Positions 24,169 through 33,122 of a DNA stretch of 64,000 nt are shown in pieces (the stretch's first letter is position 1; each line of letters starts with the position of its first letter). The position numbers and the translations under genes were made by a program. The notes under the pieces are model-generated. The model was not told the DNA's origin, did no database searches, and saw only the letters and a list, made by a program, of their open reading frames with translations. Source of the stretch: Chryseobacterium angstadtii (GTDB lineage Bacteria; Bacteroidota; Bacteroidia; Flavobacteriales; Weeksellaceae); contig NZ_LFND01000003.1 of NCBI RefSeq assembly GCF_001045465.1, forward strand, positions 930,001 to 994,000, written 5' to 3'.

Positions 24169-26985
24169 ATGGACAGATTTTCATTCCTAAACGCAGCTCA
24201 TTCTCAGTTAATTGAGGATTTATACCAACAGTACTTAAAATTCCCGGATTCTTTAGAGCCTTCATGGAAAGCCTTTTTTCAAGGTTTCGATTTTGCTTTG
24301 GAGAACTATGGAGATGACGATAACATTCAATACATTCAGGCTCCGGCCAGCGTTGCTCCGGCAGTGCAGCAGATCTCTCAGGCAGTATCAGGCGGAGAGG
24401 TTCCTGAGCACATCAAAAAAGAATTTAAGGTAGTTAACCTTATCGAGGCTTACAGAACCAGAGGGCACCTGTTCACAAAAACAAACCCGGTTAGAGAAAG
24501 AAGACATTACACCCCTACTTTAGACATCGAAAACTTCGGTCTTAGCAAGGAGGATTTAAATACAAAATTCAACTGTGCTGTTGAAACAGGGATGAAAGAA
24601 CCTGCAACATTACAGGACATCATCAAACATTTGGAAAGTATCTACTGCGATTCTATCGGGGTAGAATACACATACATCAACAATGTTGAGGAAAAAGATT
24701 TCATTAAGAAGTGGCTTCAGGTGAACGAAAATCACCCAAGTCTTTCTGCTAATGAAAAAACTGAGATTTTACTAAAATTAAATCAGGCGGTAGCTTTTGA
24801 AAACTATCTTCATACCAAGTTTGTAGGACAGAAGAGATTCTCACTGGAAGGTGGGGAAACATTGATTCCTGCTTTGGATCAGTTGATCTCAAGATCTTCT
24901 CAGCTTGGAGTGGATGAAGTGGTATTGGGTATGGCCCACAGAGGAAGACTGAATGTGTTGTCTAACATTTTCGGGAAATCGTACAAACAGATTTTCTCTG
25001 AATTTGAAGGAAAAGAATTTGAAGAAGATGTATTCTCCGGTGATGTTAAATATCACTTAGGATCATCTAAAATAGTAAAAACAGCTTCAGGAGAAGAAGT
25101 GGCTATCAACCTTACGCCGAACCCGTCTCACCTTGAAACAGTAGCAGCCCTTGTAGAAGGAATCTGCCGTGCAAAAATAGACGACAAATACAAAGGAGAC
25201 GGTTCTAAGATTCTTCCTATCGTGATCCACGGGGACGGAGCTATTGCCGGTCAGGGGATTGCTTACGAAGTGGCTCAGATGATGACATTAGAAGGCTACA
25301 AGACAGGAGGAACTGTTCATATCGTTGTGAACAACCAGGTGTCGTTTACAACCAACTATGCAGATGCAAGATCTTCAACATACTGTACAGACATTGCAAA
25401 AGTTACAGAATCTCCTGTAATGCACGTGAATGCAGATGATGCTGAAGCTGTGGTACACGCAATGCATTTTGCAGCAGACTTCAGAGCTAAGTTTGGAAAA
25501 GATGTTTATATCGATTTATTAGGATACAGAAAATACGGGCATAATGAAGGTGATGAGCCTAGATTTACGCAGCCTAACCTTTATAAATTAATTTCAAAAC
25601 ATCCGAATCCAAGAGAAATTTATAAAGATAAATTATTAAAAGACAGCATTACTTCTAATGATTTAATTGCAAAAATGGAGTCAGATTTCAAAGTACTTTT
25701 AGATAAGGACTTTGATGCTTCCAAAGAGATCGAGAAAAATACAATGGATCTTTTCATGGCCGATGACTGGACTAATTATCCTATCGGAAAAAGAGGAGCG
25801 GTTCAGATTCCTGTAGATACGAAATACGATCTTGCGAAGCTTAAAGAACTGGCTATTAAAATGTCAACTCTTCCGGCTGATAAAAAGTTCATCAATAAAA
25901 TTACAAGACTGTTTGATAACCGTATTAAGGCTATCGACGGAAACTCACTAGACTGGGCTCTTGGAGAATGGCTGGCTTATGCTACCCTTCTTGTGGAAGG
26001 TCACAATGTAAGAATTTCCGGAGAAGATGTGGAAAGAGGTACATTCTCTCACAGACACGCAGTAGTGAAAACTGAAGATACGGAAGAGGAATATATCCCG
26101 TTGAGACACGTGTCAGAAAGCAGATTTGATGTATTCAACTCTCACCTTTCAGAATACGGTGTTTTAGGTTTCGACTATGGATACGCGATGGTTTCTCCTA
26201 ATACGTTAACGATCTGGGAAGCTCAGTTCGGAGACTTTGTGAACGGTGCTCAGATCATCGTTGACCAGTATTTAGCAGCAGCAGAAGAGAAGTGGAAGAT
26301 TCAGGACGGATTGGTGATGTTATTGCCTCACGGTTCAGAAGGTCAGGGTGCAGAACACTCTTCAGCAAGACTGGAAAGATTCTTAACGCTTTGTGCGAAC
26401 GAAAATATGGTAGTAGCGAACGTAACTTCTCCTGCCAACTATTTCCACTTATTAAGAAGACAGCTTAAATGGACATTCAGAAAACCATTGGTGGTAATGA
26501 GTCCTAAATCTCTGTTGAGACACCCTAAAGTGGTTTCTCCACTGGAAGATTTCGCAAACGGTTCATTCCAGCCTGTATTGGATGATCCTGCGGCAGATGC
26601 TAAAAAAGTTGAAAAATTAGTATTGTGTTCAGGTAAGCTGTACTTCGAATTATTAGCGAAGAAAGAAGAGCTTAACTGTGAAAATATTGCATTGGTAAGA
26701 TTAGAGCAGTTGTATCCGCTTCAGGCAGATGCTATTGAAGAAATCTTGAATAAATATGACAGCAGAACCCAGTTGATCTGGGCTCAGGAAGAACCTGAAA
26801 ACATGGGAGCATGGTCTTATATCCTGAGAAATTTCAGAGATACAGGAATTCAGGTAATTGCTCCGGTACCAAGCGGTGCTCCGGCTCCGGGAAGTCACAA
26901 AATGTTTGAGAAAAGCCAGAATGCAGTGATCAACAGAGTTTTCGACAGAGACGATGCCCCTGTAAAAAGACCTGTTACCGTATAA
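24169..26985 (+). CDS. sucA: 2-oxoglutarate dehydrogenase E1 component
   Basis: 938 residues, the full E1o length. It decarboxylates 2-oxoglutarate with thiamine diphosphate and passes the succinyl group to the lipoyl arm of E2 in the TCA cycle. The N-terminus carries the E2-docking-type segment (LNAAHSQLIEDLYQQY). The core has MAHRGRLNVLSN and the thiamine motif HGDGAIAGQG...VNNQVSFTT. The sucB gene follows after 49 bases. The E3 gene is not in the window. Confidence 0.95.
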   Translation: MDRFSFLNAAHSQLIEDLYQQYLKFPDSLEPSWKAFFQGFDFALENYGDDDNIQYIQAPASVAPAVQQISQAVSGGEVPEHIKKEFKVVNLIEAYRTRGHLFTKTNPVRERRHYTPTLDIENFGLSKEDLNTKFNCAVETGMKEPATLQDIIKHLESIYCDSIGVEYTYINNVEEKDFIKKWLQVNENHPSLSANEKTEILLKLNQAVAFENYLHTKFVGQKRFSLEGGETLIPALDQLISRSSQLGVDEVVLGMAHRGRLNVLSNIFGKSYKQIFSEFEGKEFEEDVFSGDVKYHLGSSKIVKTASGEEVAINLTPNPSHLETVAALVEGICRAKIDDKYKGDGSKILPIVIHGDGAIAGQGIAYEVAQMMTLEGYKTGGTVHIVVNNQVSFTTNYADARSSTYCTDIAKVTESPVMHVNADDAEAVVHAMHFAADFRAKFGKDVYIDLLGYRKYGHNEGDEPRFTQPNLYKLISKHPNPREIYKDKLLKDSITSNDLIAKMESDFKVLLDKDFDASKEIEKNTMDLFMADDWTNYPIGKRGAVQIPVDTKYDLAKLKELAIKMSTLPADKKFINKITRLFDNRIKAIDGNSLDWALGEWLAYATLLVEGHNVRISGEDVERGTFSHRHAVVKTEDTEEEYIPLRHVSESRFDVFNSHLSEYGVLGFDYGYAMVSPNTLTIWEAQFGDFVNGAQIIVDQYLAAAEEKWKIQDGLVMLLPHGSEGQGAEHSSARLERFLTLCANENMVVANVTSPANYFHLLRRQLKWTFRKPLVVMSPKSLLRHPKVVSPLEDFANGSFQPVLDDPAADAKKVEKLVLCSGKLYFELLAKKEELNCENIALVRLEQLYPLQADAIEEILNKYDSRTQLIWAQEEPENMGAWSYILRNFRDTGIQVIAPVPSGAPAPGSHKMFEKSQNAVINRVFDRDDAPVKRPVTV

Positions 26986-27034
26986 TTAAGAGATAAGAAT
27001 AGTACCCAATTAAAAAAATAAAAAAATACTCAAT

Positions 27035-28291
27035 ATGTCAGTTTTAGAAATGAAAGTTCCTTCACCGGGAGAATCCATTACAGAAGTTGAAATTGCAACT
27101 TGGCTTGTGAAAGATGGTGATTATGTAGAAAAAGATCAGCCCATTGCAGAAGTAGACTCAGATAAAGCAACTCTTGAATTACCTGCAGAACAAAGCGGTG
27201 TAATCACGTTAAAAGCAGAAGAAGGTGATGTAGTACAGGTTGGCCAGGTAGTTTGTTTAATTGATATGGATGCTCCTAAACCGGCAGGCGGAAGCGCACC
27301 TGCTGCTGAAGCTCCAAAACAGGAAGAGGCTCCGAAAGCTGTTGAACCGGCTAAACAGGAAGCTCCAAAACCAGCTGCTCCGGTAGCTGCTCCACAAACT
27401 TATGCTACAGGAGCTCCATCTCCGGCAGCTAAAAAGATCCTTGACGAGAAAGGTATTGAGGCAGGACAGGTTTCAGGTAGCGGAAGAGACGGAAGAATCA
27501 CTAAATCAGATGCAGAATTAGCTGCAGTTCCTGCTTTAGGAGGAAGCCCATCTACAGCAACAGGAGCCCGTACCACTACGACAACTAAACTTTCAGTTCT
27601 AAGAAGAAAAATTGCTTCAAGACTGGTTTCTGTGAAGAACGAAACGGCGATGTTGACTACTTTTAACGAGGTTGACATGTCTGAAATCTTCAGATTAAGA
27701 AAATTATATAAAGAAGAATTCGCTCAGAAACATGGAGTAGGATTAGGCTTTATGTCTTTCTTTACAAAAGCGGTGACAAGAGCATTACAAATGTATCCGG
27801 ATGTGAATGCATCTATTGACGGAGACTTCAAAGTAAACTACGATTTCTGCGATATTTCAATTGCCGTTTCAGGGCCTAAAGGTCTTATGGTTCCGGTATT
27901 GAGAAATGCTGAAAATATGTCTTTTGCGGGAGTGGAAGCCAATATCAAAGATCTTGCTACTAAAGTAAGAGACGGTAAAATTACTGTTGATGAAATGACT
28001 GGAGGTACATTTACCATTACAAACGGTGGTACTTTCGGATCTATGATGTCTACACCAATCATCAACCCTCCTCAGTCTGCTATCCTTGGAATGCACAACA
28101 TTATCCAGAGACCGGTAGCGGTAGACGGACAGGTAGTAATCAGACCAATGATGTATGTTGCTATGTCTTATGACCACAGAATTATCGACGGAAAAGAGTC
28201 TGTAGGATTCCTTGTAGCGGTAAAAGAAGGTATCGACAATCCGGTTGAAATTTTAATGGGAGGTGACGAAAGAAAAGGCCTTGGATTATAG
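27035..28291 (+). CDS. sucB: Dihydrolipoyllysine-residue succinyltransferase (E2)
   Basis: 418 residues. The lipoyl domain (1-80) carries K44 in [10 protein letters not shown] long Ala/Pro/Lys linker (85-125) leads to the subunit-binding domain (about 130-160, [12 protein letters not shown]...[10 protein letters not shown]) and the catalytic domain, with the active-site histidine in [11 protein letters not shown] near the end. It receives the succinyl group from SucA and transfers it to CoA. It forms an operon with sucA and is closed by a hairpin at 28321. Confidence 0.95.
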   Translation: MSVLEMKVPSPGESITEVEIATWLVKDGDYVEKDQPIAEVDSDKATLELPAEQSGVITLKAEEGDVVQVGQVVCLIDMDAPKPAGGSAPAAEAPKQEEAPKAVEPAKQEAPKPAAPVAAPQTYATGAPSPAAKKILDEKGIEAGQVSGSGRDGRITKSDAELAAVPALGGSPSTATGARTTTTTKLSVLRRKIASRLVSVKNETAMLTTFNEVDMSEIFRLRKLYKEEFAQKHGVGLGFMSFFTKAVTRALQMYPDVNASIDGDFKVNYDFCDISIAVSGPKGLMVPVLRNAENMSFAGVEANIKDLATKVRDGKITVDEMTGGTFTITNGGTFGSMMSTPIINPPQSAILGMHNIIQRPVAVDGQVVIRPMMYVAMSYDHRIIDGKESVGFLVAVKEGIDNPVEILMGGDERKGLGL

Positions 28292-28320
28292 ATTTTAACA
28301 AAATTATAAGATAACTTACG

Positions 28321-28348
28321 ATCTCGCCTTAAAAAAGGCGAGATTTTT
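28321..28348 (+). terminator. Terminator of sucAB
   Basis: A 10-bp perfect stem (ATCTCGCCTT/AAGGCGAGAT) with an AAAA loop and a T run, 30 bases after the sucB stop codon. Confidence 0.9.
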
Positions 28349-28372
28349 GTATCCATTATAAAAACTAAAGTG

Positions 28373-28759
28373 ATGTTCTCAAAAATGACTTCCAATATCA
28401 AAGTTTCAGTAATACCTGAATATGATAGTAAAAACAGTTATCCTTCCGAAAACCGTTACGTTTTTAAGTACAATATTACAATAGAAAATGACGGAAGCTT
28501 TCCTATTAAAGTACTTAAAAGAAAATGGCTCATCTTTGATGTAGGCTTTGGATACACAGAAATTATTGGTGATGGCGTGATTGGCCTGACACCAGAAATT
28601 CCCATAGGCGAAAATTTCGCTTATTTCTCCAATGTGATGCTTAGATCCGGTGTAGGAAGTATGAGCGGAAAATACCTTGTTAAAAATATGGAGACGCAGG
28701 AAACTTTCGAGATTGAGATCCCTAAGTTTAACCTGCTGTCTGAAGTATTGAGCAATTAG
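28373..28759 (+). CDS. apaG: ApaG-domain protein
   Basis: 128 residues with the ApaG fold: strands SNIKVSVIPEYD, FKYNITIENDG, WLIFDV and the glycine-rich GVGSMSGKYLV near the C-terminus. ApaG is a small fibronectin-like protein tied to Co2+/Mg2+ resistance in enterobacteria; its biochemical role is unclear. GTG at 28370, ATG at 28373 and ATG at 28385 are all possible starts; I use 28373. It follows the sucB terminator and converges on the T9SS gene with a 2-base gap. Confidence 0.85.
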   Translation: MFSKMTSNIKVSVIPEYDSKNSYPSENRYVFKYNITIENDGSFPIKVLKRKWLIFDVGFGYTEIIGDGVIGLTPEIPIGENFAYFSNVMLRSGVGSMSGKYLVKNMETQETFEIEIPKFNLLSEVLSN

Positions 28760-28761
28760 TA

Positions 28762-29484
28762 TTATTCTTTAATGAATGAATGTCTGCTTATGCCTTTCTG
28801 TGATTTGATTTCTAAGAAGTAACCTCCTTTTGGAAGGCCGGATACATCTATTCCGGAATCTGCAGAATTCTGCTGAATGAGTTTTCCTTCAGCGTTATAA
28901 ATTTTTGTCCATTCCATACGTTCAGCACCTTTAACTTCCAGGAAACTGTCCTTAACAGGATTAGGGTATATTTTTATTGACGTAGCTTTGGATGTACCTG
29001 ATTCTTCTTTGGTTCCCAGAAAAGCGCTGTCATAAAAAGCCTTATCTCCATAATCATTGGTAAGTACTAAATTTTTTGTATTTCCGGAATAAGTAATTTC
29101 GTAATTATGTAAGTTGGAGAAGGCAAAATAATTAGAATACTGGTTGAAAAAGGAGATATTTCCGGGCTGTGTGCATGTCGAATTGTTCCCTACACCCGCA
29201 GTCCAGAAAGAAAATTGACTGGCTGTGATTTCATTAAGATAGATCATAGCCCAAATACTGGTTCCGCAAATCGGGCTGCTCATATTGGTCGTTGTTCCTG
29301 ATGATCCGGAAGTAGGAGTAAAGGTCAGAGTTGGGGAACCTATTTCATTGTTTTGAGGAGGCATGTAAGTGATGTTACTCTTTATCACTTTTCTCAGATA
29401 CCATGTTGTACTAAGCAGTTCCGCGCTCTGTGCATGAAATAAAGTGCCGGTCATTAAGACGGCAGATAGTAAAAGTTTTTTCAT
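28762..29484 (-). CDS. Secreted protein with T9SS type A sorting domain
   Basis: 240 residues. A Sec signal peptide (MKKLLLSAVLMTGTLFHAQ) is followed by a beta-rich, Thr/Ser/Asn-rich domain of unknown function (25-160) and a C-terminal T9SS sorting domain of about 75 residues: KIYPNPVKDSF, YNAEGKLIQQ, VSGLPKGGYFLEI and the end SFIKE. The protein should cross the outer membrane through the type IX system and be released or anchored. It lies 5 bases after the exonuclease gene, so the two share a transcript. Confidence 0.8.
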   Translation of the reverse strand: MKKLLLSAVLMTGTLFHAQSAELLSTTWYLRKVIKSNITYMPPQNNEIGSPTLTFTPTSGSSGTTTNMSSPICGTSIWAMIYLNEITASQFSFWTAGVGNNSTCTQPGNISFFNQYSNYFAFSNLHNYEITYSGNTKNLVLTNDYGDKAFYDSAFLGTKEESGTSKATSIKIYPNPVKDSFLEVKGAERMEWTKIYNAEGKLIQQNSADSGIDVSGLPKGGYFLEIKSQKGISRHSFIKE

Positions 29485-29489
29485 TTCGG

Positions 29490-30047
29490 TTATAGTTTTT
29501 TGATGTATTTACTTAAAAAAGATTCATGGAGTTCTTCATTTTCTGTCATGATTAATTTTTCGAAAGCCAGCAGGGAAATCTTGGCACAGGCCTCGGCATC
29601 ATCTCCTGCACGGTGATGGTTAAGGTCAATCTGGTGATGTTCTGCTAGATGTTTGAGACCATATCTCGGCAGATAATTCCATGATTTTTTAGCCAGCTGA
29701 ATACTGCAGAGATAGTTCAGCTTAGGGGTAAACATGCCGTAGTGCTCAAAGCAGCCTCTTAAAACGCCTGCATCAAAACTTGCGTTGTGGGCTATCATCA
29801 GTGTTCCGTACATCATTTCTTCAGCTTCATACCAGATTTCGTCAAAAGTAGCAGCATCCTTTACATCTTCAGGTTTGATTCCATGAATATCAATATTGAA
29901 TTTGCTGAAATAAGGAAAGCTGGGCGGTTTGATCAGCCAGGTCCTGGTTTCTATAATCTTGGAATTCTGAACAACACAAATACCCATCTCACACGCGGAA
30001 TTTTTCTCGTGAGTGGCCGTTTCAAAATCTATTGCGCAGAAGTCCAT
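29490..30047 (-). CDS. DnaQ-like 3'-5' exonuclease (DEDDh)
   Basis: 185 residues, a stand-alone exonuclease domain. The catalytic residues are visible: D7 and E9 in AIDFETAT, D92 in HNASFDAGVL, and H145 with D150 in HRAGDDAEA. It resembles the DNA polymerase III epsilon subunit, but without polymerase-binding tail features that I can name, so it may act in DNA repair or RNA turnover. It is the first gene of a two-gene unit with the T9SS cargo. Confidence 0.85.
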   Translation of the reverse strand: MDFCAIDFETATHEKNSACEMGICVVQNSKIIETRTWLIKPPSFPYFSKFNIDIHGIKPEDVKDAATFDEIWYEAEEMMYGTLMIAHNASFDAGVLRGCFEHYGMFTPKLNYLCSIQLAKKSWNYLPRYGLKHLAEHHQIDLNHHRAGDDAEACAKISLLAFEKLIMTENEELHESFLSKYIKKL

Positions 30048-30289
30048 GTTGAGTTAATGAGGTTAATGTTATGAAAGGTAAGTTAATGGGTTGGAATTTG
30101 AGATTGAGTATTATTTAGACTGTAAGTTATAAAAATTTTATGAATTTATGTTCATAACTTCTCATTACAGGTAGGTTTAAACTACCCGTTTTTTTGTTTC
30201 ACAAAAATCCATCTCTTCAGAGAAAGGGAATTATTGGTTTGTTTAGAAAATAGACATGGAGTTCAAGTATTTTTTCTTAAAAGGATATT
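30048..30289. other. Intergenic stretch without a gene
   Basis: It starts with a loose GTTAATG-like repetitive run (about 30050-30110) that may be a decayed heptad array. A GGTAG/CTACC inverted repeat at 30170-30186 is followed by a T run on the plus strand, but no plus-strand gene precedes it. Nothing else is seen. Confidence 0.4.
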
Positions 30290-31270
30290 TCAAGAATTAT
30301 TTTTCCCTAAAAAATGTCTAAAAATCAGCCATTTTGATTGATAAAATTGATTTTTCTGATGATTCTGACGTAATCTCCACGTACCGGGAAGCTGTCCGTA
30401 AAATCCGAAGTGGGCTCTTACAACAGCCCAGAGATGGGGAAATCCGTTTTTCAGCCCGAAATAAATTCCTGCAATTCCGTCTAAGCAAAGTCTGAAAAAG
30501 ATTAAAGGGATCAGCTTTAAGGGAAGGTTCTTCAGCATCATGGACAGATTATTTCTGATATTCAGATAGGTTTTCTGTGCACTTTGTTTATTAAGGGTTC
30601 CGCCGCCTACATGATAGACTTTTGATTTTCCTGTGTAGAAAATTTTCCTTCCGGAATTGATAAGTCTCCAGCAGAGATCTATTTCTTCCTGATGGGCAAA
30701 AAATCTTTCGTCAAAACCTTTCTGCTCCCAAAAATCCTTCGAACGGATAAAAAAACTGCATCCGGAAGCCCAGAAAATCTCTGTTTCGTCATCGTATTGT
30801 CCGCGGTCTTCTTCCAGATCATCAAAGACACGTCCCCGACAGTACGGATAGCCCAGATTGTCGATAAGCCCTCCGGCAGCACCGGCAAACTCAAAGTATT
30901 TTTTATTGCTGAAAGATAGAATTTTAGGTTGTATGGCTGCTATTGCGGCATCTTTTTCAAATAATTCCAAAACGGGATCTGTCCAGTTTTCGGTGACTTC
31001 CACATCAGAGTTGAGCAGGCAGTAATATTCGTTTTTTATTTCTTTTAAACCTTCGTTATAGCCGCCCGCAAAACCGTAGTTCTGCGTGTTTTTTATGATT
31101 TTTACAGTAGGAAACTGAGTTTGAACAAATTCTACAGAGTCGTCGGTAGAAAGATTATCAATGACAAAAATATCTGCATTTTGAGAATAACTGATAACGC
31201 TTGGAAGGAATTTCTCAAGCCAGTTTTTACCATTCCAGTTTAAGATAGCAACTGCTAATTTTTTAGGCAT
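30290..31270 (-). CDS. Glycosyltransferase family 2
   Basis: 326 residues. The GT-A fold has AILNWNGKNWLEKFLPS at the start, FVIDNLSTDDS, and the metal site in CLLNSDVEV (DxD-like). The ASGCSFFIR and DERFFAHQEEIDLCWR blocks match the rhamnosyltransferase-like group. The C-terminus has hydrophobic segments that could touch the membrane. It lies 6 bases after an LpxL-like acyltransferase gene, which suggests a role in making lipopolysaccharide or another glycolipid. Confidence 0.88.
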   Translation of the reverse strand: MPKKLAVAILNWNGKNWLEKFLPSVISYSQNADIFVIDNLSTDDSVEFVQTQFPTVKIIKNTQNYGFAGGYNEGLKEIKNEYYCLLNSDVEVTENWTDPVLELFEKDAAIAAIQPKILSFSNKKYFEFAGAAGGLIDNLGYPYCRGRVFDDLEEDRGQYDDETEIFWASGCSFFIRSKDFWEQKGFDERFFAHQEEIDLCWRLINSGRKIFYTGKSKVYHVGGGTLNKQSAQKTYLNIRNNLSMMLKNLPLKLIPLIFFRLCLDGIAGIYFGLKNGFPHLWAVVRAHFGFYGQLPGTWRLRQNHQKNQFYQSKWLIFRHFLGKNNS

Positions 31271-31276
31271 CAGGAT

Positions 31277-32161
31277 TTATTTTTTTTCGCCGTCAAAAGT
31301 TTTAATGGAGCTTTGGTATTTCCATTTTCTATGAGACCATAGATAGTTGTCCGGACTTTTATGAAGGGTATTTTCAAGAAGCTTATGGAATTTTTTAACC
31401 ACCTCATGCTCTACAAATTTTTCTCCGTCAGGATAAATTCTATGGTAATTTACCTGATAATATCCCCGTTTTACTTTCTTCATTTCGCAATAAATGAAGG
31501 CAAGGTCCATTCTGGTGGCTAATTTGTCATAACCAATAAATGCAGGGGTTCTTTGGTTCAGAAATTCTAATCCGTAATTAACGTGAGCTACATGAGGAGT
31601 TTGGTCTGCCACAAACATATAAGCCGATTCACCGTCGTTTTTAGATCTGAAAATATTCATGATTACTTCATTGGCTTCCAGGGCTTCGTTTCCAAACTTG
31701 TTTCGTACTTTTTTCATCTGATTTTCCCAGAAATCATTGTTTACCTTTCTGTATACGGGATGACAGTGTTCCTGCGGAATAATTTTGGCCAGTGCATTGA
31801 TCCATTCCCAGTTGAAAACATGACCTGCAAGCAGGATAATATTTTTTCCTTCGGCCTTCGCTTCGTGAAAAAGTTCCTGATTAATATGCTGCATTCTTAC
31901 TCTGGATTCCGTTTCAGAGATGCTGAAGGATTTAATGGTTTCTACAAGATAGTCGGAGAAGTTTAGATAGAACTTCTTTCTGATGCCTGCAATTTCTTCT
32001 TCTGATTTATCAGGAAAAGAGTTTCGTAAATTCTGAGTAATAACCTTCTTTCGATAGCCTACCAGATAATAATTCAGGAAGAAAATAACGTCCGAAAAAA
32101 TATACAATACTTTAAGCGGAAATTTTGAGATGAAATATAATATTTTGATCAGGAAATTCAT
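31277..32161 (-). CDS. LpxL/HtrB-family acyltransferase
   Basis: 294 residues. An N-terminal hydrophobic segment precedes the lysophospholipid/lipid A acyltransferase domain with the HxxxxE motif, H114 to E119, in AGHVFNWEW. The family adds a secondary acyl chain to lipid A at the inner membrane, or in some Bacteroidota acylates other lipids such as aminolipids. It is co-transcribed with the glycosyltransferase 6 bases downstream. Its start is head to head with the thioredoxin gene across 80 bases. Confidence 0.88.
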   Translation of the reverse strand: MNFLIKILYFISKFPLKVLYIFSDVIFFLNYYLVGYRKKVITQNLRNSFPDKSEEEIAGIRKKFYLNFSDYLVETIKSFSISETESRVRMQHINQELFHEAKAEGKNIILLAGHVFNWEWINALAKIIPQEHCHPVYRKVNNDFWENQMKKVRNKFGNEALEANEVIMNIFRSKNDGESAYMFVADQTPHVAHVNYGLEFLNQRTPAFIGYDKLATRMDLAFIYCEMKKVKRGYYQVNYHRIYPDGEKFVEHEVVKKFHKLLENTLHKSPDNYLWSHRKWKYQSSIKTFDGEKK

Positions 32162-32207
32162 AAAACATGCAAATCTAGTGATAATAAAATTATGGTTCTA
32201 TTTTTGA

Positions 32208-32237
32208 TTGTAATAAGTATTATTTTTTTTACTTTTA
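32208..32237 (+). promoter_or_regulatory. Promoter of the secreted thioredoxin gene
   Basis: TTG at 32208-32210, a 19-base spacer, then TACTTTTA at 32230-32237 (one mismatch to TAnnTTTG). The ATG is at 32242, so the leader would be very short or absent. Confidence 0.55.
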
Positions 32238-32241
32238 TGTT

Positions 32242-32805
32242 ATGAAAAAATTGTCGATCGTAGCCTTCCTAGGATTAAGTTTATTCGCTTTTTCTCAGGA
32301 AACAATAAAAACGCAGGAGGAAAGAAAGCCTGAAAATGCCCTTCTGGTAAAATCTGATCATGCAGAACTGGATGCGAAGAAGAAAGCAGGTGAAGAAAAA
32401 GCCAAACTTCCTAAACCTTATGATCCGAAAGCTGATGCCCAGGCGGATATCAATAAATTAAAAGCTCAGGCTAAAAAAGAAGGAAAGAATATCATTATTC
32501 AGGCAGGAGGTAACTGGTGCATCTGGTGTCTCCGTTTTAATAATTTTGTTCAAAGCACCCCTGAACTGAAGGAAATTGTTGATAAAAACTATCTGTACTA
32601 TCATTTGAATTATTCTCCTGAAAATAAAAATGAAAAAGTTTTTAGTCAGTACATCAATATAAATGAACAGCAATTTTATCCTTTTTTTATTATACTGGAT
32701 AAGGATGGAAAAAAACTGAATGTACAACAAAGTGAAGTTTTAGAGGAAGGAAAAGGATATAGTAAAGAAAAAGTAAAAAAGTTTTTACAAACGGGTAAAG
32801 CTTAA
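32242..32805 (+). CDS. Secreted thioredoxin-family protein
   Basis: 187 residues. A Sec signal peptide (MKKLSIVAFLGLSLFAFSQ) is followed by a charged linker and a thioredoxin fold with C93 and C96 in GNWCIWCLRF, then FYPFFIILDKDGK. The WCIWC site is unusual compared with WCGPC and is more like the periplasmic DUF255/thioredoxin-7 type. It should act in the periplasm as a disulfide reductase or isomerase. It is convergent with, and shares a terminator with, the gene for a six-cysteine peptide, which may be a client. Confidence 0.85.
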   Translation: MKKLSIVAFLGLSLFAFSQETIKTQEERKPENALLVKSDHAELDAKKKAGEEKAKLPKPYDPKADAQADINKLKAQAKKEGKNIIIQAGGNWCIWCLRFNNFVQSTPELKEIVDKNYLYYHLNYSPENKNEKVFSQYININEQQFYPFFIILDKDGKKLNVQQSEVLEEGKGYSKEKVKKFLQTGKA

Positions 32806-32822
32806 AACTATATATTTAAGAT

Positions 32823-32859
32823 AAAAAAGAGGCTACTCCATAAGGATAGCCTCTTTTTT
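32823..32859. terminator. Bidirectional terminator
   Basis: A 13-bp perfect stem (AAAAAAGAGGCTA with its complement) and an 11-base loop that can fold further. It is placed between two convergent genes, ending 4 bases from the stop codon of the peptide gene. Confidence 0.9.
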
Positions 32860-32862
32860 AAG

Positions 32863-33051
32863 CTAACAGCTTTCCACATGGATGCTGTTATCATGTGAAT
32901 TAAAACATGCCACACCTCCTCCCTGATAATCTAAGCATGAAGTACAAGAACTTAGAAATACAAAGGAACCATCTGAACACGTACCTGCACATGAACTGCC
33001 ACCAGAAAACATTTTTAATTGTTTGCGGGATAACTTTTTTAAATTTTTCAT
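32863..33051 (-). CDS. Bacteriocin-like double-glycine peptide with six cysteines
   Basis: 62 residues. The N-terminus MKNLKKLSRKQLKMFSGG is the flavobacterial double-glycine leader seen on bacteriocin-like precursors, with cleavage expected after G18. The 44-residue core has six cysteines (positions 21, 25, 36, 39, 49, 62), an even number that fits three disulfide bonds or thioether rings, plus a GGG run. No C39 peptidase transporter or lanthionine/radical SAM enzyme lies in the window, so processing would depend on genes elsewhere. The gene is real in my view; its activity is unknown. Confidence 0.75.
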   Translation of the reverse strand: MKNLKKLSRKQLKMFSGGSSCAGTCSDGSFVFLSSCTSCLDYQGGGVACFNSHDNSIHVESC

Positions 33052-33122
33052 AATTATATAGATTTAAATGTTCATCATGAAATGTACAAATTATGATCTA
33101 TAAATCTCAATAATGGGAATAA

